From: an uncultured Oscillospiraceae bacterium | Lineage (GTDB): Bacteria > Bacillota > Clostridia > Oscillospirales > Oscillospiraceae | Direction of reading: 5' to 3' | DNA: 62,267 nt | Assembly: GCA_947599925.1 (NCBI GenBank) | Contig: CANQFT010000010.1 | Span: 1 to 62,267, forward strand | Shown: piece by piece, positions 1-8,528 of the stretch | Layout: every line of letters begins with the position of its first letter | Numbering within the stretch: position 1 is the first letter of the stretch | Position numbers and translations under genes: made by a program | The notes under the pieces: generated by a model | Seen by the model: the letters and a program-made list of their open reading frames with translations, nothing else | Told to the model about the DNA's origin: nothing | Databases searched by the model: none

Positions 1-684
1 TTCCTTTCGCAAATATCACTGGTCGCAGCAATGGTGGCCATCAATAATATGGTCCGCAAATACGGCGCGCTCGATCCCGTGTTTGGACAGGAGCTCTATG
101 CGCAGATTCCGATGGCGGTTGTGGGGATTGTCATGAAGGTGTTTCAAATTGTGATCTCCATCGTCATCGGTATGGCGGCGGGCTGCATTCCAGTTGTGGG
201 GTATAACATGGGAGCGGGTCGGCAGACCCGGGTCAAGCGGCTGTTTTCATACCTGCTGATCTGCGAAGCGGCCGTCGGCCTGATTGCCCTGCTGGTGGTG
301 GAGCTCCTGCCCCGCGGGCTGATCGGCATTTTTGGCGCGGCAAACGAGAGCGGTTACTATACGGAATTTGCGGCCAGGGCCTTCCGGATCTACCTGTGCA
401 TGATCGTTTTCGCGTGCCTCAACAAAGCGACCTTTATTTTCCTCCAGGCGATGGGAAAGGCCTTCTCCTCGACGATGCTCTCCATGGTCCGTGAGATCGT
501 ATTCGGCGTTGGCTTCGCGCTCCTGCTGCCGCTGTTTTTTGGGCTTGACGGCGTATTGTATTCCATGCCGGTCTCCGATATTTTGACCGCCGCCGTCTCC
601 GCCGTTGTGATCGCCTCGACCTATCAACAGTTGTCCCGCAAACCTGTACCGGACCCTGTCGCGAGACACGACGAAGCGGGATGA
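1..684 (+). CDS. MATE family multidrug/Na+ efflux transporter, C-terminal part
   Basis: The reading frame is open from base 1 and ends at 684, so the window holds only the C-terminal ~227 residues of a protein whose family is normally about 450 residues. Several hydrophobic helices are visible, with the loop PVVGYNMGAG, which is typical of the second half of MATE (NorM/DinF-like) antiporters, followed by further membrane spans and a short polar tail. MATE proteins exchange Na+ or H+ for cationic drugs or metabolites across the inner membrane. The substrate cannot be told from this fragment. A strong hairpin terminator follows at 739-780, so this is probably the last gene of its transcript. 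Confidence 0.85.
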   Translation, partial: FLSQISLVAAMVAINNMVRKYGALDPVFGQELYAQIPMAVVGIVMKVFQIVISIVIGMAAGCIPVVGYNMGAGRQTRVKRLFSYLLICEAAVGLIALLVVELLPRGLIGIFGAANESGYYTEFAARAFRIYLCMIVFACLNKATFIFLQAMGKAFSSTMLSMVREIVFGVGFALLLPLFFGLDGVLYSMPVSDILTAAVSAVVIASTYQQLSRKPVPDPVARHDEAG

Positions 685-738
685 ACAGCGCCGCGGCCAC
701 GGTAGCGGAGACCATTCAAACGAACTGATTTACAGCCG

Positions 739-780
739 AGAAAATCAGCGGCAGGGCTCGCTCCCCGCCGCTGATTTTCT
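739..780 (+). terminator. Hairpin terminator after the MATE gene
   Basis: A perfect 14-bp inverted repeat (739-752 and 767-780) encloses a GC-rich loop. Its right arm ends in the TTTTCT run and its left arm starts with AGAAAA, so it could work in either direction. Confidence 0.75.
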
Positions 781-935
781 ACGCGGCGGTAGAAAAAGTC
801 GCAGATCTATGTTAAAATCATATAAAACGGGCATAGCCGGACCGTCAACTCGACAGAGAACCGCGATCGTGTCGTTCCATTTCAACACTCCGTTTGCTAT
901 CATGTCGTTACAAAATCAAACGGAGGGATCAAACC

Positions 936-1295
936 ATGAACACAGACAAGATCTATGCCGAGGCCATCGTAAACGAGTATTCCAAAAAGAGCGCGTCGAA
1001 GGTGGTCGCGCTGCGCAAGCTGGACAGGGCGGCGAAGATGCCCGCTCAGATCTTCACTTACACCTTTGGCGTCCTGTGCGCCTTGGTCGCCGGAACGGGA
1101 ATGTCCCTGTCCATGGGCGTCATCGGGGCGGGAACGGCAGCGTTCACTGGGTTGGGCATTGTCGTCGGTATCATCGGTTTTGTGGGAATGGCTGTGAATT
1201 ACCCGCTCTACCGGCGGATCTTGCAAAAAAACAAGGACAAATATGCCGGTGACATCATCCGTCTCGCGACGGAGATCGCGGGCGGCGAGGATTAA
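936..1295 (+). CDS. Small membrane protein (family often labelled dihydropteridine reductase)
   Basis: The product has 119 residues. A polar, lysine-rich N-terminus (residues 1-35) is followed by two or three hydrophobic stretches at about 38-95 and a charged tail. ATG 936 was chosen because CGGAGGG lies nine bases upstream; an in-frame ATG at 894 has no ribosome site. I recall the motif VVALRKLDR plus the membrane hairpin from small Clostridia proteins that databases label dihydropteridine reductase. Nothing in this sequence looks like a reductase: no Rossmann glycine motif is present and the protein is largely membrane-embedded. Function unknown. It is followed closely by the TetR gene and may be co-regulated with it. 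Confidence 0.7.
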   Translation: MNTDKIYAEAIVNEYSKKSASKVVALRKLDRAAKMPAQIFTYTFGVLCALVAGTGMSLSMGVIGAGTAAFTGLGIVVGIIGFVGMAVNYPLYRRILQKNKDKYAGDIIRLATEIAGGED

Positions 1296-1327
1296 GATCA
1301 CAGTCCCGTAGAAAGGGGGTGGAGCGG

Positions 1328-1966
1328 TTGAACAAGGCGGAAAGCAGGTATTTCAGCACGGCCGCGCGCATGGACGAGGCCCTGATCGCGTGCTTGGAGC
1401 AAAAGGACTTTGCGTACATCACCGTAAAAGAGATCTGCAAAAAGGCCGGGGTCAACCGCTCTACCTTTTACCTGCATTACGAGACCATCGCCGACTTGTT
1501 GAACGAATGTGTGGAGTACACAAACAGCAGATGCTTTCAGCGATATTCTTCCGAGCTTGCGGACATCAAAAAGCGGCTGGCCTCGGACCATCTGGAAGAT
1601 CTGATCTTCATTTCTCCCGAATATCTGAGGCCGTATTTTGAATTTGTCCGGGAGAATAAGCATCTCTACCAGGTGGTCTTGCAGAATCAGGAGCTCTTTC
1701 ACACGCGGCATACGTTTCAGCGGATCTTTGACGATATTTTTTCCCCGTTGCTGGACAGGTTCCGATTCCCGGAGAATGAAAAGCCCTACATCGTCCACTT
1801 TTACCTGGGTGGCATCACCTCCATCGTCTGGGAATGGCTCCGGCGGGACTGCGCCGACCCCATCGAGCAGATCGTGGACCTCTGTATGCGCCTGATCCTT
1901 CCCAGCGGCACAGAAAAAGGATCCCCAAACGGGGAGAGGCATTTTTCAGGTGAAAGAGATGGATAA
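1328..1966 (+). CDS. TetR/AcrR family transcriptional regulator
   Basis: This 212-residue protein has a typical TetR N-terminal helix-turn-helix: ITVKEICKKAGVNRSTFYLH (about residues 32-51), followed by an all-helical ligand/dimerisation domain. TTG 1328 was chosen because AAAGGGGGTGG ends about six bases upstream; GTG 1319 would overlap the ribosome site. Its 3' end overlaps the start of the next membrane-protein gene by eight bases, so the two are probably translated together, and the membrane protein is the likeliest target or partner. TetR proteins normally repress a nearby transporter or enzyme gene until a small ligand binds. The ligand is unknown. Confidence 0.85.
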   Translation: MNKAESRYFSTAARMDEALIACLEQKDFAYITVKEICKKAGVNRSTFYLHYETIADLLNECVEYTNSRCFQRYSSELADIKKRLASDHLEDLIFISPEYLRPYFEFVRENKHLYQVVLQNQELFHTRHTFQRIFDDIFSPLLDRFRFPENEKPYIVHFYLGGITSIVWEWLRRDCADPIEQIVDLCMRLILPSGTEKGSPNGERHFSGERDG

Positions 1967-2618
1967 AAGATCACAGCTTTGGACAGCGGTGAAAACGCTC
2001 CAAAAAGACAGCCGTCTGCGAGCGACGGTTTTGCTGTATTTCAGCCTTGCCGTCAATTTGATCTATGCGGTCTTGCAGGCGTTGATCGGCGTGATCGCCC
2101 GCTCGCTCTGGGCCGGAACGCTTGCGCTTTATTACCTGACCCTCAGCGCCATCCGCTTTTCTCTCGTGCTGGGCCACCAGAGAGCAAATGTGGTTCAAAA
2201 GTGGAAAAAGTACAAAAACAGCGCGTTTATCATGCTGCTTTTGAACTTTGCCCTCTTGGGTATCCACTGTATCACCATGTATATGGGGCATATCATCGCC
2301 TACCCCGGATATATGATCTACGCCATGGCGGCCTACACATTTTATACAGTCATTACAGCGATCAGAAATGTGGTCATTTACCGAAAAAGCGGCGATCCGA
2401 TCCTGTTGGCGAGCAAAGCGCTCACCCTCGCCGTTGCCGCCATCTCGATTTATTCTCTCCAATCGTCGATGATCTCCGCGTTTGGCGATTCCGAGGAGTT
2501 CCGGATCGTCATGGGCAACTGCGTTGGCATAGGCGTTTTCATTTTGATCACCGCCATTTCCGTCTTTATGCTGATAAAAGGAACAAAAACGATACGTTCC
2601 AACCTCCAAATTGACTGA
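1959..2618 (+). CDS. Polytopic membrane protein of unknown function
   Basis: The product is about 219 residues with five to six predicted membrane helices, beginning after a polar N-terminus of ~25 residues (MDKRSQLWTAVKTLQKDSRL). ATG 1959 is preceded by AGGTG with good spacing; GTG 1950 is a possible alternative. I recognise no transporter or enzyme signature. The eight-base overlap with the upstream TetR gene points to a regulator/effector pair, perhaps for membrane stress or a small amphipathic compound. This is inference from context only. Confidence 0.7.
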   Translation: MDKRSQLWTAVKTLQKDSRLRATVLLYFSLAVNLIYAVLQALIGVIARSLWAGTLALYYLTLSAIRFSLVLGHQRANVVQKWKKYKNSAFIMLLLNFALLGIHCITMYMGHIIAYPGYMIYAMAAYTFYTVITAIRNVVIYRKSGDPILLASKALTLAVAAISIYSLQSSMISAFGDSEEFRIVMGNCVGIGVFILITAISVFMLIKGTKTIRSNLQID

Positions 2619-2665
2619 CATTCCGTTTCAGATACATATCCCGCTGGAAAATTGAGGTGAATCTC

Positions 2666-2694
2666 TTGCATTTCCAAGCAAAATCCCTTATAGT
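2666..2694 (+). promoter_or_regulatory. Sigma-A-type promoter of the STAS/phosphatase operon
   Basis: TTGCAT (2666-2671), a 17-nt spacer and TATAGT (2689-2694), about 45 bases ahead of the first start codon. Confidence 0.7.
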
Positions 2695-2746
2695 AATTGT
2701 ACCCTGATTTTTCAGCGGCTACACTGAAACAAAGGAGACGACCACC

Positions 2747-3043
2747 ATGACCATCAACAAGACAAGCGAAAACGGCAGAGTTACCCTGGCCCTGTCCGGC
2801 CGGTTGGACACAGTCACCGCGCCGGAGCTGGAAGCGGCCCTGGACTCCGCCCTCGACGGCGCCACGGAGCTCTGCTTTGACTTTACCGAGCTGGAGTACA
2901 TCTCCTCGGCGGGACTGCGGGTGCTTCTGAAAGCCCAGAAGACCATGAACCAAAAGGGGACGATGAAGCTCACCGGCGTGAACGAGACCATCATGGAGGT
3001 ATTCGACATCACCGGCTTTGCGGACATCCTCACCATTGAGTAA
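2747..3043 (+). CDS. STAS-domain anti-sigma factor antagonist (SpoIIAA/RsbV-like)
   Basis: A single STAS domain of 98 residues. Its core carries FTELEYISSAGLRVLL, in which the serine pair around residues 56-57 is the usual site phosphorylated by a SpoIIAB/RsbW-type kinase. AAGGAG precedes the ATG. Two bases separate its stop from a gene encoding both a PP2C phosphatase and a HATPase domain. In partner switching, the unphosphorylated STAS protein binds the kinase/anti-sigma factor and frees its client; here the kinase and phosphatase that would act on it are apparently the same polypeptide. The client sigma factor is not visible nearby. Confidence 0.9.
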   Translation: MTINKTSENGRVTLALSGRLDTVTAPELEAALDSALDGATELCFDFTELEYISSAGLRVLLKAQKTMNQKGTMKLTGVNETIMEVFDITGFADILTIE

Positions 3044-3045
3044 CC

Positions 3046-5895
3046 ATGGTATTCAGACTGATCCTGACCGCCCTTTATAACGCGTTCCTGGCGGTACTCA
3101 TCTACCTCGCCGAGAAAAAAACCGCTCTGGGCAAGCTCTCTTACAAGACCCGGCAGCTGGTCATCGGCCTCCTCTTTGGCGCCATGGCCGCCTTCGCCAG
3201 CACCGGCATGGGCGGAGTGGACATTGGCGACGGCACCATCATGAACGTGCGGGACGCGGCGCCGCTGTGCGCCGGTCTCATTTTTGGCGCGCCGGCAGGG
3301 GTCATCGCCGGTCTCATCGGCGGCGCCTTCCGCTACATTACGGCCTTTTTCGGCCTCACCGGAACATACACCCAGCTGGCCTGCTCCATCTCCACGGCCC
3401 TGGCGGGCCTGATCGCCGCGCTGCTACGCAAGTTCATGTTCGACGACAAAAAACCCAGCTGGCTCTATGGCCTGGGGGTCGGCGTCATCTGCGAGATCAT
3501 CCATATGCTGATGATCTTCTTCACCAACGCCAACGACCCCGCCACCGCCTTCAACTTCGTAAAGATCTGCTCCCTGCCCATGATGCTGTGCAACGGCTTC
3601 TCCGTGGGGGTGGCGGTGCTGGCGATCTCGCTGATCGGCAAGGAAAAAAACACGCCCCGTCTGGAGGAAAAGCACCTCTCCCGCACCTTCCAGATGTGGC
3701 TGTTTTTCTGCATCGCCATCGCCTACGCCTTGACGGGCGTGTATACCTACGTTCTCCAGAGCAATATGTCCGACACGGAGATCGAGTCGGTCATCCGCAC
3801 CAGCATCAACGACGTGAACCGGGACATCTCGGACACGTCGGATGAAAACCTTTTGAATAAGGCCACGCTCATCCAGGCGGAGTACCTGGCCTCCGCGGAC
3901 AAAAACGACGAATTTCTGCGCTCCATCGCCGCAAAATACAACGTGGCGGAGGTCCACGTCGTGGGCCCGGACGGGCGGATCACCGCCAGCAACGTCCCCG
4001 ACTACGTGGGCTTTGATATGGCCAGCGGCAAGCAGTCGGAGGAGTTTCTGGTCTTGCTGGAAGGCAACTTGAGCTCCTATGTCCAGCAATACCGTCCCCA
4101 GAGCTACAACAGCGGCGTCTCCCGCAAATACGGCGCCGTCACCCTTCCCGACGGCGGCTTCTTGCAGGTGGGCTATGACGCGGAGGGCTTCCGCGCCGAC
4201 ATGGAGAGCGCCGTGATGAAGATCACCCGGAACCGGCACATCGGCGAGAGCGGCTTTGTGGCGGCCTACGACGGCGCCTGGACCCTGCTGGGCCAGTCCT
4301 TCTTCCAGGACCAGGCGCCCGCGCTGGCGGAGCTGGGCGCGGAGCTCAGCGCCACGCCGCGAGGGGACGGAAAGATCTTCAGCGCCGCCCTGGGCGGCAC
4401 ACCCTACCTCTGCGAGTACCAGTATGTGGAGGGGTACTACATCCTCGGCGTCATCCCGGAGGCGGAGGCCCGGTTCATGCGGGACGTGTCGGTGTACCTC
4501 AGCTCTTTCATGGAGATCCTGATCTTCTCCGCGCTGTTCGTGCTGGTGTATTTTCTCATCAAGCGCCTGGTCATCGACAACCTCAACCAAGTCAACCGCG
4601 CCCTCTCCAAGATCGCCAACGGCAATCTGAACGTGACGGTGGACGTGCGGGCCAACGAGGAATTTGCCTCCCTCTCGGACGACATCAACTCCACCGTGGA
4701 CGCCCTCAAGCGCTACATCGACGAGGCGGCGGCCCGGATCGACGCGGAGCTGGAATTTGCCCGGCAGATCCAGCACTCGGCCCTCCCCTCTGTGTTCCCG
4801 CCCTATCCCAACCGGCGGGAATTTGACCTCTACGCCCAGATGGACACCGCCAAGGAGGTGGGCGGCGACTTCTACGATTTCTATATGCTGGACGACTCCA
4901 CCATCGCCTTCCTGATCGCCGACGTCTCCGGCAAGGGCATCCCGGCGGCCATGTTTATGATGAAGGCCAAGACCATCCTCAAGGACCTGGCCGAGAGAGG
5001 TCTGGAAGTGGACGAAATTTTCACCCAGGCCAACCAGAAGCTGTGCGAAAACAACGACGCCGGGATGTTCGTCACGGCGTGGATGGCCATCGTGGACCTG
5101 AAAACCGGGCTTATGCGCGTGGCAAACGCCGGACACAATCCGCCCGTCATCAGCAGGCGGACCGGCGGGGAAGAGGCGGGGGCCTTTGCCTATGAGAAAC
5201 TGCGCGCCGGCTTCGTGCTGGCCGGCATGGAGGGGCTCAAATACCGCAAGACCGAGATACAGCTCTTCCCAGGCGACCGGGTCTACCTCTATACCGACGG
5301 CGTGACCGAGGCCACCAACAGCGACGCGGCCCTCTACGGCGAGAACCGGCTGCTGGAGACTCTGAACGCCCACCGGGACGCGGACGGAGAGGCGCTGTGC
5401 CAGGCGGTCAAGGCGGATGTGGACGCCTTTGCCGGCGACGCGCCGCAGTTTGACGACATCACCATGCTGTCCTTCACCCTCAACTTCATCAAGGGGGAGA
5501 ACAAGCTGGTGTTCATCCCTGACGCCGCCGCGGGCGCCGCCGTCAGCGATTTTGCCGACCAGCTCACCGCCAGACTGAACGTCCTGCCCAAAACCGCCGG
5601 CAAAGTCAGCGTGGCCATCGACGAGATCGCCTCCAACATCATCAATTACAGCCAGGCGACCCTGGCGGAGATCTACTGCGCCATTGAAAGCGGCAAACTG
5701 CGCCTCACCTTTGCGGACAACGGCGTGGCCTATGACCCGATGAAGGCGCAAGATCCGGACGTCACCCTCTCGGCGGAGGAGCGGCAGATCGGCGGCCTGG
5801 GCATTTTCATGGTGAAAAAGATGGCCCAGAGCATGGAATATCAGTACGAAAACGGAAAAAACATTTTAAGTGTCGTCATCGCGCTGGACGTGTAA
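3046..5895 (+). CDS. Membrane SpoIIE-type PP2C phosphatase fused to an RsbW-like HATPase
   Basis: This 949-residue protein starts with five or six membrane helices resembling the LytS-type 5TMR module (about 1-200), followed by a further helix near 220, an extracytoplasmic sensor-like region (240-480), a helix (485-510) and a HAMP-like segment (505-560). The SpoIIE/PP2C domain follows, with GGDFYDF at 606, ADVSGKGIPAAMF near 625 and DDITML near 803 as metal-binding motifs. The C-terminus is a GHKL ATPase with N-box AIDEIASNIIN (857), DNG (about 891) and GGLGIFMVKKM (916). The family dephosphorylates or phosphorylates STAS proteins. Having both activities in one receptor, next to its STAS partner, is the notable point. 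Confidence 0.9.
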   Translation: MVFRLILTALYNAFLAVLIYLAEKKTALGKLSYKTRQLVIGLLFGAMAAFASTGMGGVDIGDGTIMNVRDAAPLCAGLIFGAPAGVIAGLIGGAFRYITAFFGLTGTYTQLACSISTALAGLIAALLRKFMFDDKKPSWLYGLGVGVICEIIHMLMIFFTNANDPATAFNFVKICSLPMMLCNGFSVGVAVLAISLIGKEKNTPRLEEKHLSRTFQMWLFFCIAIAYALTGVYTYVLQSNMSDTEIESVIRTSINDVNRDISDTSDENLLNKATLIQAEYLASADKNDEFLRSIAAKYNVAEVHVVGPDGRITASNVPDYVGFDMASGKQSEEFLVLLEGNLSSYVQQYRPQSYNSGVSRKYGAVTLPDGGFLQVGYDAEGFRADMESAVMKITRNRHIGESGFVAAYDGAWTLLGQSFFQDQAPALAELGAELSATPRGDGKIFSAALGGTPYLCEYQYVEGYYILGVIPEAEARFMRDVSVYLSSFMEILIFSALFVLVYFLIKRLVIDNLNQVNRALSKIANGNLNVTVDVRANEEFASLSDDINSTVDALKRYIDEAAARIDAELEFARQIQHSALPSVFPPYPNRREFDLYAQMDTAKEVGGDFYDFYMLDDSTIAFLIADVSGKGIPAAMFMMKAKTILKDLAERGLEVDEIFTQANQKLCENNDAGMFVTAWMAIVDLKTGLMRVANAGHNPPVISRRTGGEEAGAFAYEKLRAGFVLAGMEGLKYRKTEIQLFPGDRVYLYTDGVTEATNSDAALYGENRLLETLNAHRDADGEALCQAVKADVDAFAGDAPQFDDITMLSFTLNFIKGENKLVFIPDAAAGAAVSDFADQLTARLNVLPKTAGKVSVAIDEIASNIINYSQATLAEIYCAIESGKLRLTFADNGVAYDPMKAQDPDVTLSAEERQIGGLGIFMVKKMAQSMEYQYENGKNILSVVIALDV

Positions 5896-5901
5896 CACAA
5901 A

Positions 5902-5947
5902 GCGGCCCCGCCGCCTGTGGCGCGGCGGGCCGCCGTGCCCTGTTTTT
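5902..5947 (+). terminator. GC-rich hairpin, possible terminator
   Basis: Arms at 5902-5914 and 5922-5933 pair over 12 bp with a single bulge. A TTTTT run follows at 5942, about eight bases after the stem, which is longer than usual, so termination is uncertain. Confidence 0.45.
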
Positions 5948-5974
5948 CGATTTTACTCGTAGGAGGAAATGAAA

Positions 5975-7192
5975 ATGGCGAAGATCAACCAAAACTTTCT
6001 CAAACTGCCCGGCGGGTATCTGTTCCCTGAGATCGGCCGCCGGGTGCGGGCTTTCAGCGCGGAGAACCCGCCCATGCCCCTGATCCGCCTGGGCATCGGG
6101 GACGTGACCCTGCCCCTGGCGCCCGCGGTGGTGGAGGCCATGGCCAAGGCCACCGCCGAGATGGGGGTCAAGGAGACCTTCCGCGGCTACTGCGAGGAGA
6201 CCTGCGGGGCCTACGACTTCCTCCGCTTCGCCATCCGGGACAGCTACAAGGCCCGCGGTGTGGACGTCGCCGACGACGAGATCTTCGTCTCCGACGGCGC
6301 CAAGAGCGACTGCGGCAACATCGGCGACATCTTCTCGGTGGACAACGTGGTGGCCGTGTGCGACCCGGTCTACCCCGTCTATGTGGACACCAACGCCATG
6401 GCCGGCCGGGCAGGGGAGTACGACGGGGAGAAGTGGACCCGGCTCATCTACCTGCCCTGCACCGCCGAAAACGGCTTTTTCCCCGCCTTGCCGGAGGGCC
6501 AGGCCCCGGACCTCATCTACATCTGTTCCCCCAACAACCCCACCGGCGCGGCGGCCACGGCGGAGCAGTTGAAGCTCTGGGTGGACTACGCCAACGCCCA
6601 CGACAGCGTGATCTTGTTCGACAGCGCCTACGAGGCGTTCATCACCACCCCCGGCGTGCCCCACAGCATCTTTGAGGTCGAGGGGGCCAAGACCTGCGCC
6701 ATCGAGTTCCGCTCCTTCTCCAAGACCGCCGGCTTCACCGGCAACCGCTGTGCCTACACCGTCATCCCAAAGGCCCTGGAGCGGGGCGGGGCCAGCCTCA
6801 ACCAGCTCTGGAACCGGCGCCAGGGCACCAAGTTCAACGGCGTGCCCTACGTCATCCAGCGGGCGGCCGAGGCGGTGCTGACCCCCGCGGGCCAGGCCCA
6901 GTGCCAGGCCGCCATCGACTACTACCTCCATAACGCCCAGGTGATCCGCCAGGGTCTAACGAGGGCGGGCCTCACCGTCTACGGCGGCGTGGACGCCCCC
7001 TACATCTGGGCCCGCACGCCGGAGGGCGTGGGCTCCTGGGACTTCTTCGACAAACTGCTCCGCCAGGCGTGCGTGGTCACGACCCCCGGCGCCGGCTTTG
7101 GACCCAGCGGGGAGGGCTACATCCGCCTCACCGCCTTCGGCGACGCCGCCGCCACCCAAGAGGCCGTGGAGCGCATCGTCAAGGTCCTGTAA
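5975..7192 (+). CDS. dapL: LL-diaminopimelate aminotransferase
   Basis: A 405-residue fold-type I PLP enzyme. It converts L-tetrahydrodipicolinate directly to LL-diaminopimelate with glutamate as amino donor, supplying lysine and peptidoglycan. The N-terminus ([20 protein letters not shown]), the SPNNPTGAA loop and [15 protein letters not shown] with the PLP lysine at residue 250 fit DapL. ATG 5975 was preferred to ATG 5969 because AGGAGG (5961-5966) lies eight bases before 5975 but only two before 5969. The gene stands alone and ends at a strong bidirectional terminator facing purD. Confidence 0.95.
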   Translation: MAKINQNFLKLPGGYLFPEIGRRVRAFSAENPPMPLIRLGIGDVTLPLAPAVVEAMAKATAEMGVKETFRGYCEETCGAYDFLRFAIRDSYKARGVDVADDEIFVSDGAKSDCGNIGDIFSVDNVVAVCDPVYPVYVDTNAMAGRAGEYDGEKWTRLIYLPCTAENGFFPALPEGQAPDLIYICSPNNPTGAAATAEQLKLWVDYANAHDSVILFDSAYEAFITTPGVPHSIFEVEGAKTCAIEFRSFSKTAGFTGNRCAYTVIPKALERGGASLNQLWNRRQGTKFNGVPYVIQRAAEAVLTPAGQAQCQAAIDYYLHNAQVIRQGLTRAGLTVYGGVDAPYIWARTPEGVGSWDFFDKLLRQACVVTTPGAGFGPSGEGYIRLTAFGDAAATQEAVERIVKVL

Positions 7193-7200
7193 CCACAGCA

Positions 7201-7243
7201 AAAAACGCCCCGGAGAGCCGTTGCGGCCCTCCGGGGCGTTTTT
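7201..7243. terminator. Bidirectional terminator between dapL and purD
   Basis: A perfect inverted repeat has arms AAAAACGCCCCGGAG (7201-7215) and its complement (7229-7243). It gives a T run on both strands and serves two converging genes. Confidence 0.9.
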
Positions 7244-7257
7244 GTTGTAGTGGGGGG

Positions 7258-8508
7258 TCAAATCCGCCCAATGTCGCGGCGGAACATCATGTTCTCAAAG
7301 TGGATGGGCTTTGCCCCGGCGTAGGCGGCGTCGATGGCCCCGTCCAATGTGGGGGCCACGGCGGTGACGCCCAGCACCCGTCCGCCGTTTGTCACCACTT
7401 GTCCGTCCGCCAGAGCGGTGCCCGCGTGAAAGACCACCGCGCCCGCCACATCCTCCAGCCCGGAGATGGGGCAGCCCTTCTTGTAGCTGCCCGGATAGCC
7501 GCCGGAGGCCAGCACCAGGCAGCACGCGGCGTCAGACCGCCAGCGGATGTCCGCCGTGTCCAGCCGCCCCTCCCGGCAGGCCAGCATGATCTCCAGCAGA
7601 TCGCTCTCCAGCAATGAGAGCACCGTCTGGCACTCCGGGTCGCCAAACCGGGCGTTGTACTCCACCACCTTGGGCCCGTCGGGGGTGAGCATCAGCCCGA
7701 AGTAGAGCACCCCTTGAAAGGGCCGCCCCTCGGCGGCCATCGCCGCCACCGTGGGCTGGAAGATCTCCTCCATGCACCGCCGGGCCAGCTCTGGGGTGTA
7801 GTGGGGGGAGGGGGAGATGGCGCCCATGCCGCCGGTGTTGGGGCCCTTGTTGCCGTCATAGGCCCGCTTGTGGTCCTGGGAGGACACCATGGGGACCACA
7901 GTCTTTCCGTCGCAAAAGGCCAGCACCGTCACCTCCGGCCCGGTCATGCATTCCTCAATGACCACCGTAGCGCCGGAGGCGCCAAACTTCTTGTCCACCA
8001 TCATGGACTGGACCGCTTCCAGCGCCTCCTCCACCGTCTGGGCCACCACCACGCCTTTGCCCAGGGCCAGGCCGTCGGCCTTGACCACGATGGGCGCGCC
8101 CTGGGCGCGGATATAGTCCTGGGCGGCGGCCAGGTCGGTGAAGGTCTCATACCGGGCGGTGGGGATGCCGTACTTCTTCATCAGTTCCTTGGAAAACGCC
8201 TTGCTGGCCTCGATGACGGCGGCGTTTTGCCTCGGCCCAAAGGCGGGGATGCCCGCGGCCTCCAGCTCGTCCACCATCCCCAGCGCCAGCGGGTCGTCGG
8301 GGGCCACCACCACCAGGTCCATGGCGTTGCCCTTGGCCCAGGCCACCATGCCCTCCACGTCGGTGGCCTTCACGCTCACGCACTGGGCGACCTGGGCGAT
8401 GCCTCCGTTGCCCGGCGCGCAGTAGAGCTCTGTGACTTTTGGACTCTGCTTCAGCTTCCAGCAGATGGCGTGCTCCCGTCCGCCGGAGCCCACGACGAGA
8501 ACTTTCAT
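7258..8508 (-). CDS. purD: Phosphoribosylamine-glycine ligase
   Basis: A 416-residue ATP-grasp ligase making GAR from phosphoribosylamine, glycine and ATP, the second step of IMP synthesis. It begins MKVLVVGSGGREHAICWKL, the signature PurD N-terminus, and carries the ATP-grasp core (KADGLALGKGVVVA), the HKRAYDGNKGPNTGGMG loop and the NARFGDPE motif. It is the last gene of the minus-strand purine operon, 20 bases downstream of the transformylase, with GAGGGGG ahead of the ATG. The same frame is open further upstream, but that stretch lies in the wrong frame over the preceding gene. Confidence 0.97.
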   Translation of the reverse strand: MKVLVVGSGGREHAICWKLKQSPKVTELYCAPGNGGIAQVAQCVSVKATDVEGMVAWAKGNAMDLVVVAPDDPLALGMVDELEAAGIPAFGPRQNAAVIEASKAFSKELMKKYGIPTARYETFTDLAAAQDYIRAQGAPIVVKADGLALGKGVVVAQTVEEALEAVQSMMVDKKFGASGATVVIEECMTGPEVTVLAFCDGKTVVPMVSSQDHKRAYDGNKGPNTGGMGAISPSPHYTPELARRCMEEIFQPTVAAMAAEGRPFQGVLYFGLMLTPDGPKVVEYNARFGDPECQTVLSLLESDLLEIMLACREGRLDTADIRWRSDAACCLVLASGGYPGSYKKGCPISGLEDVAGAVVFHAGTALADGQVVTNGGRVLGVTAVAPTLDGAIDAAYAGAKPIHFENMMFRRDIGRI

Positions 8509-8528
8509 GTGGGATACCCCCTCAAATC

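Noticed and set aside
3424-5751. Very long minus-strand open frame (775 codons) opposite the phosphatase/kinase gene
   Set aside because: It lies wholly within a gene with unmistakable domains. Composition is Val/Gly/His/Asp-rich, as expected from antisense of GC-rich codons, with no ribosome site or family motif.
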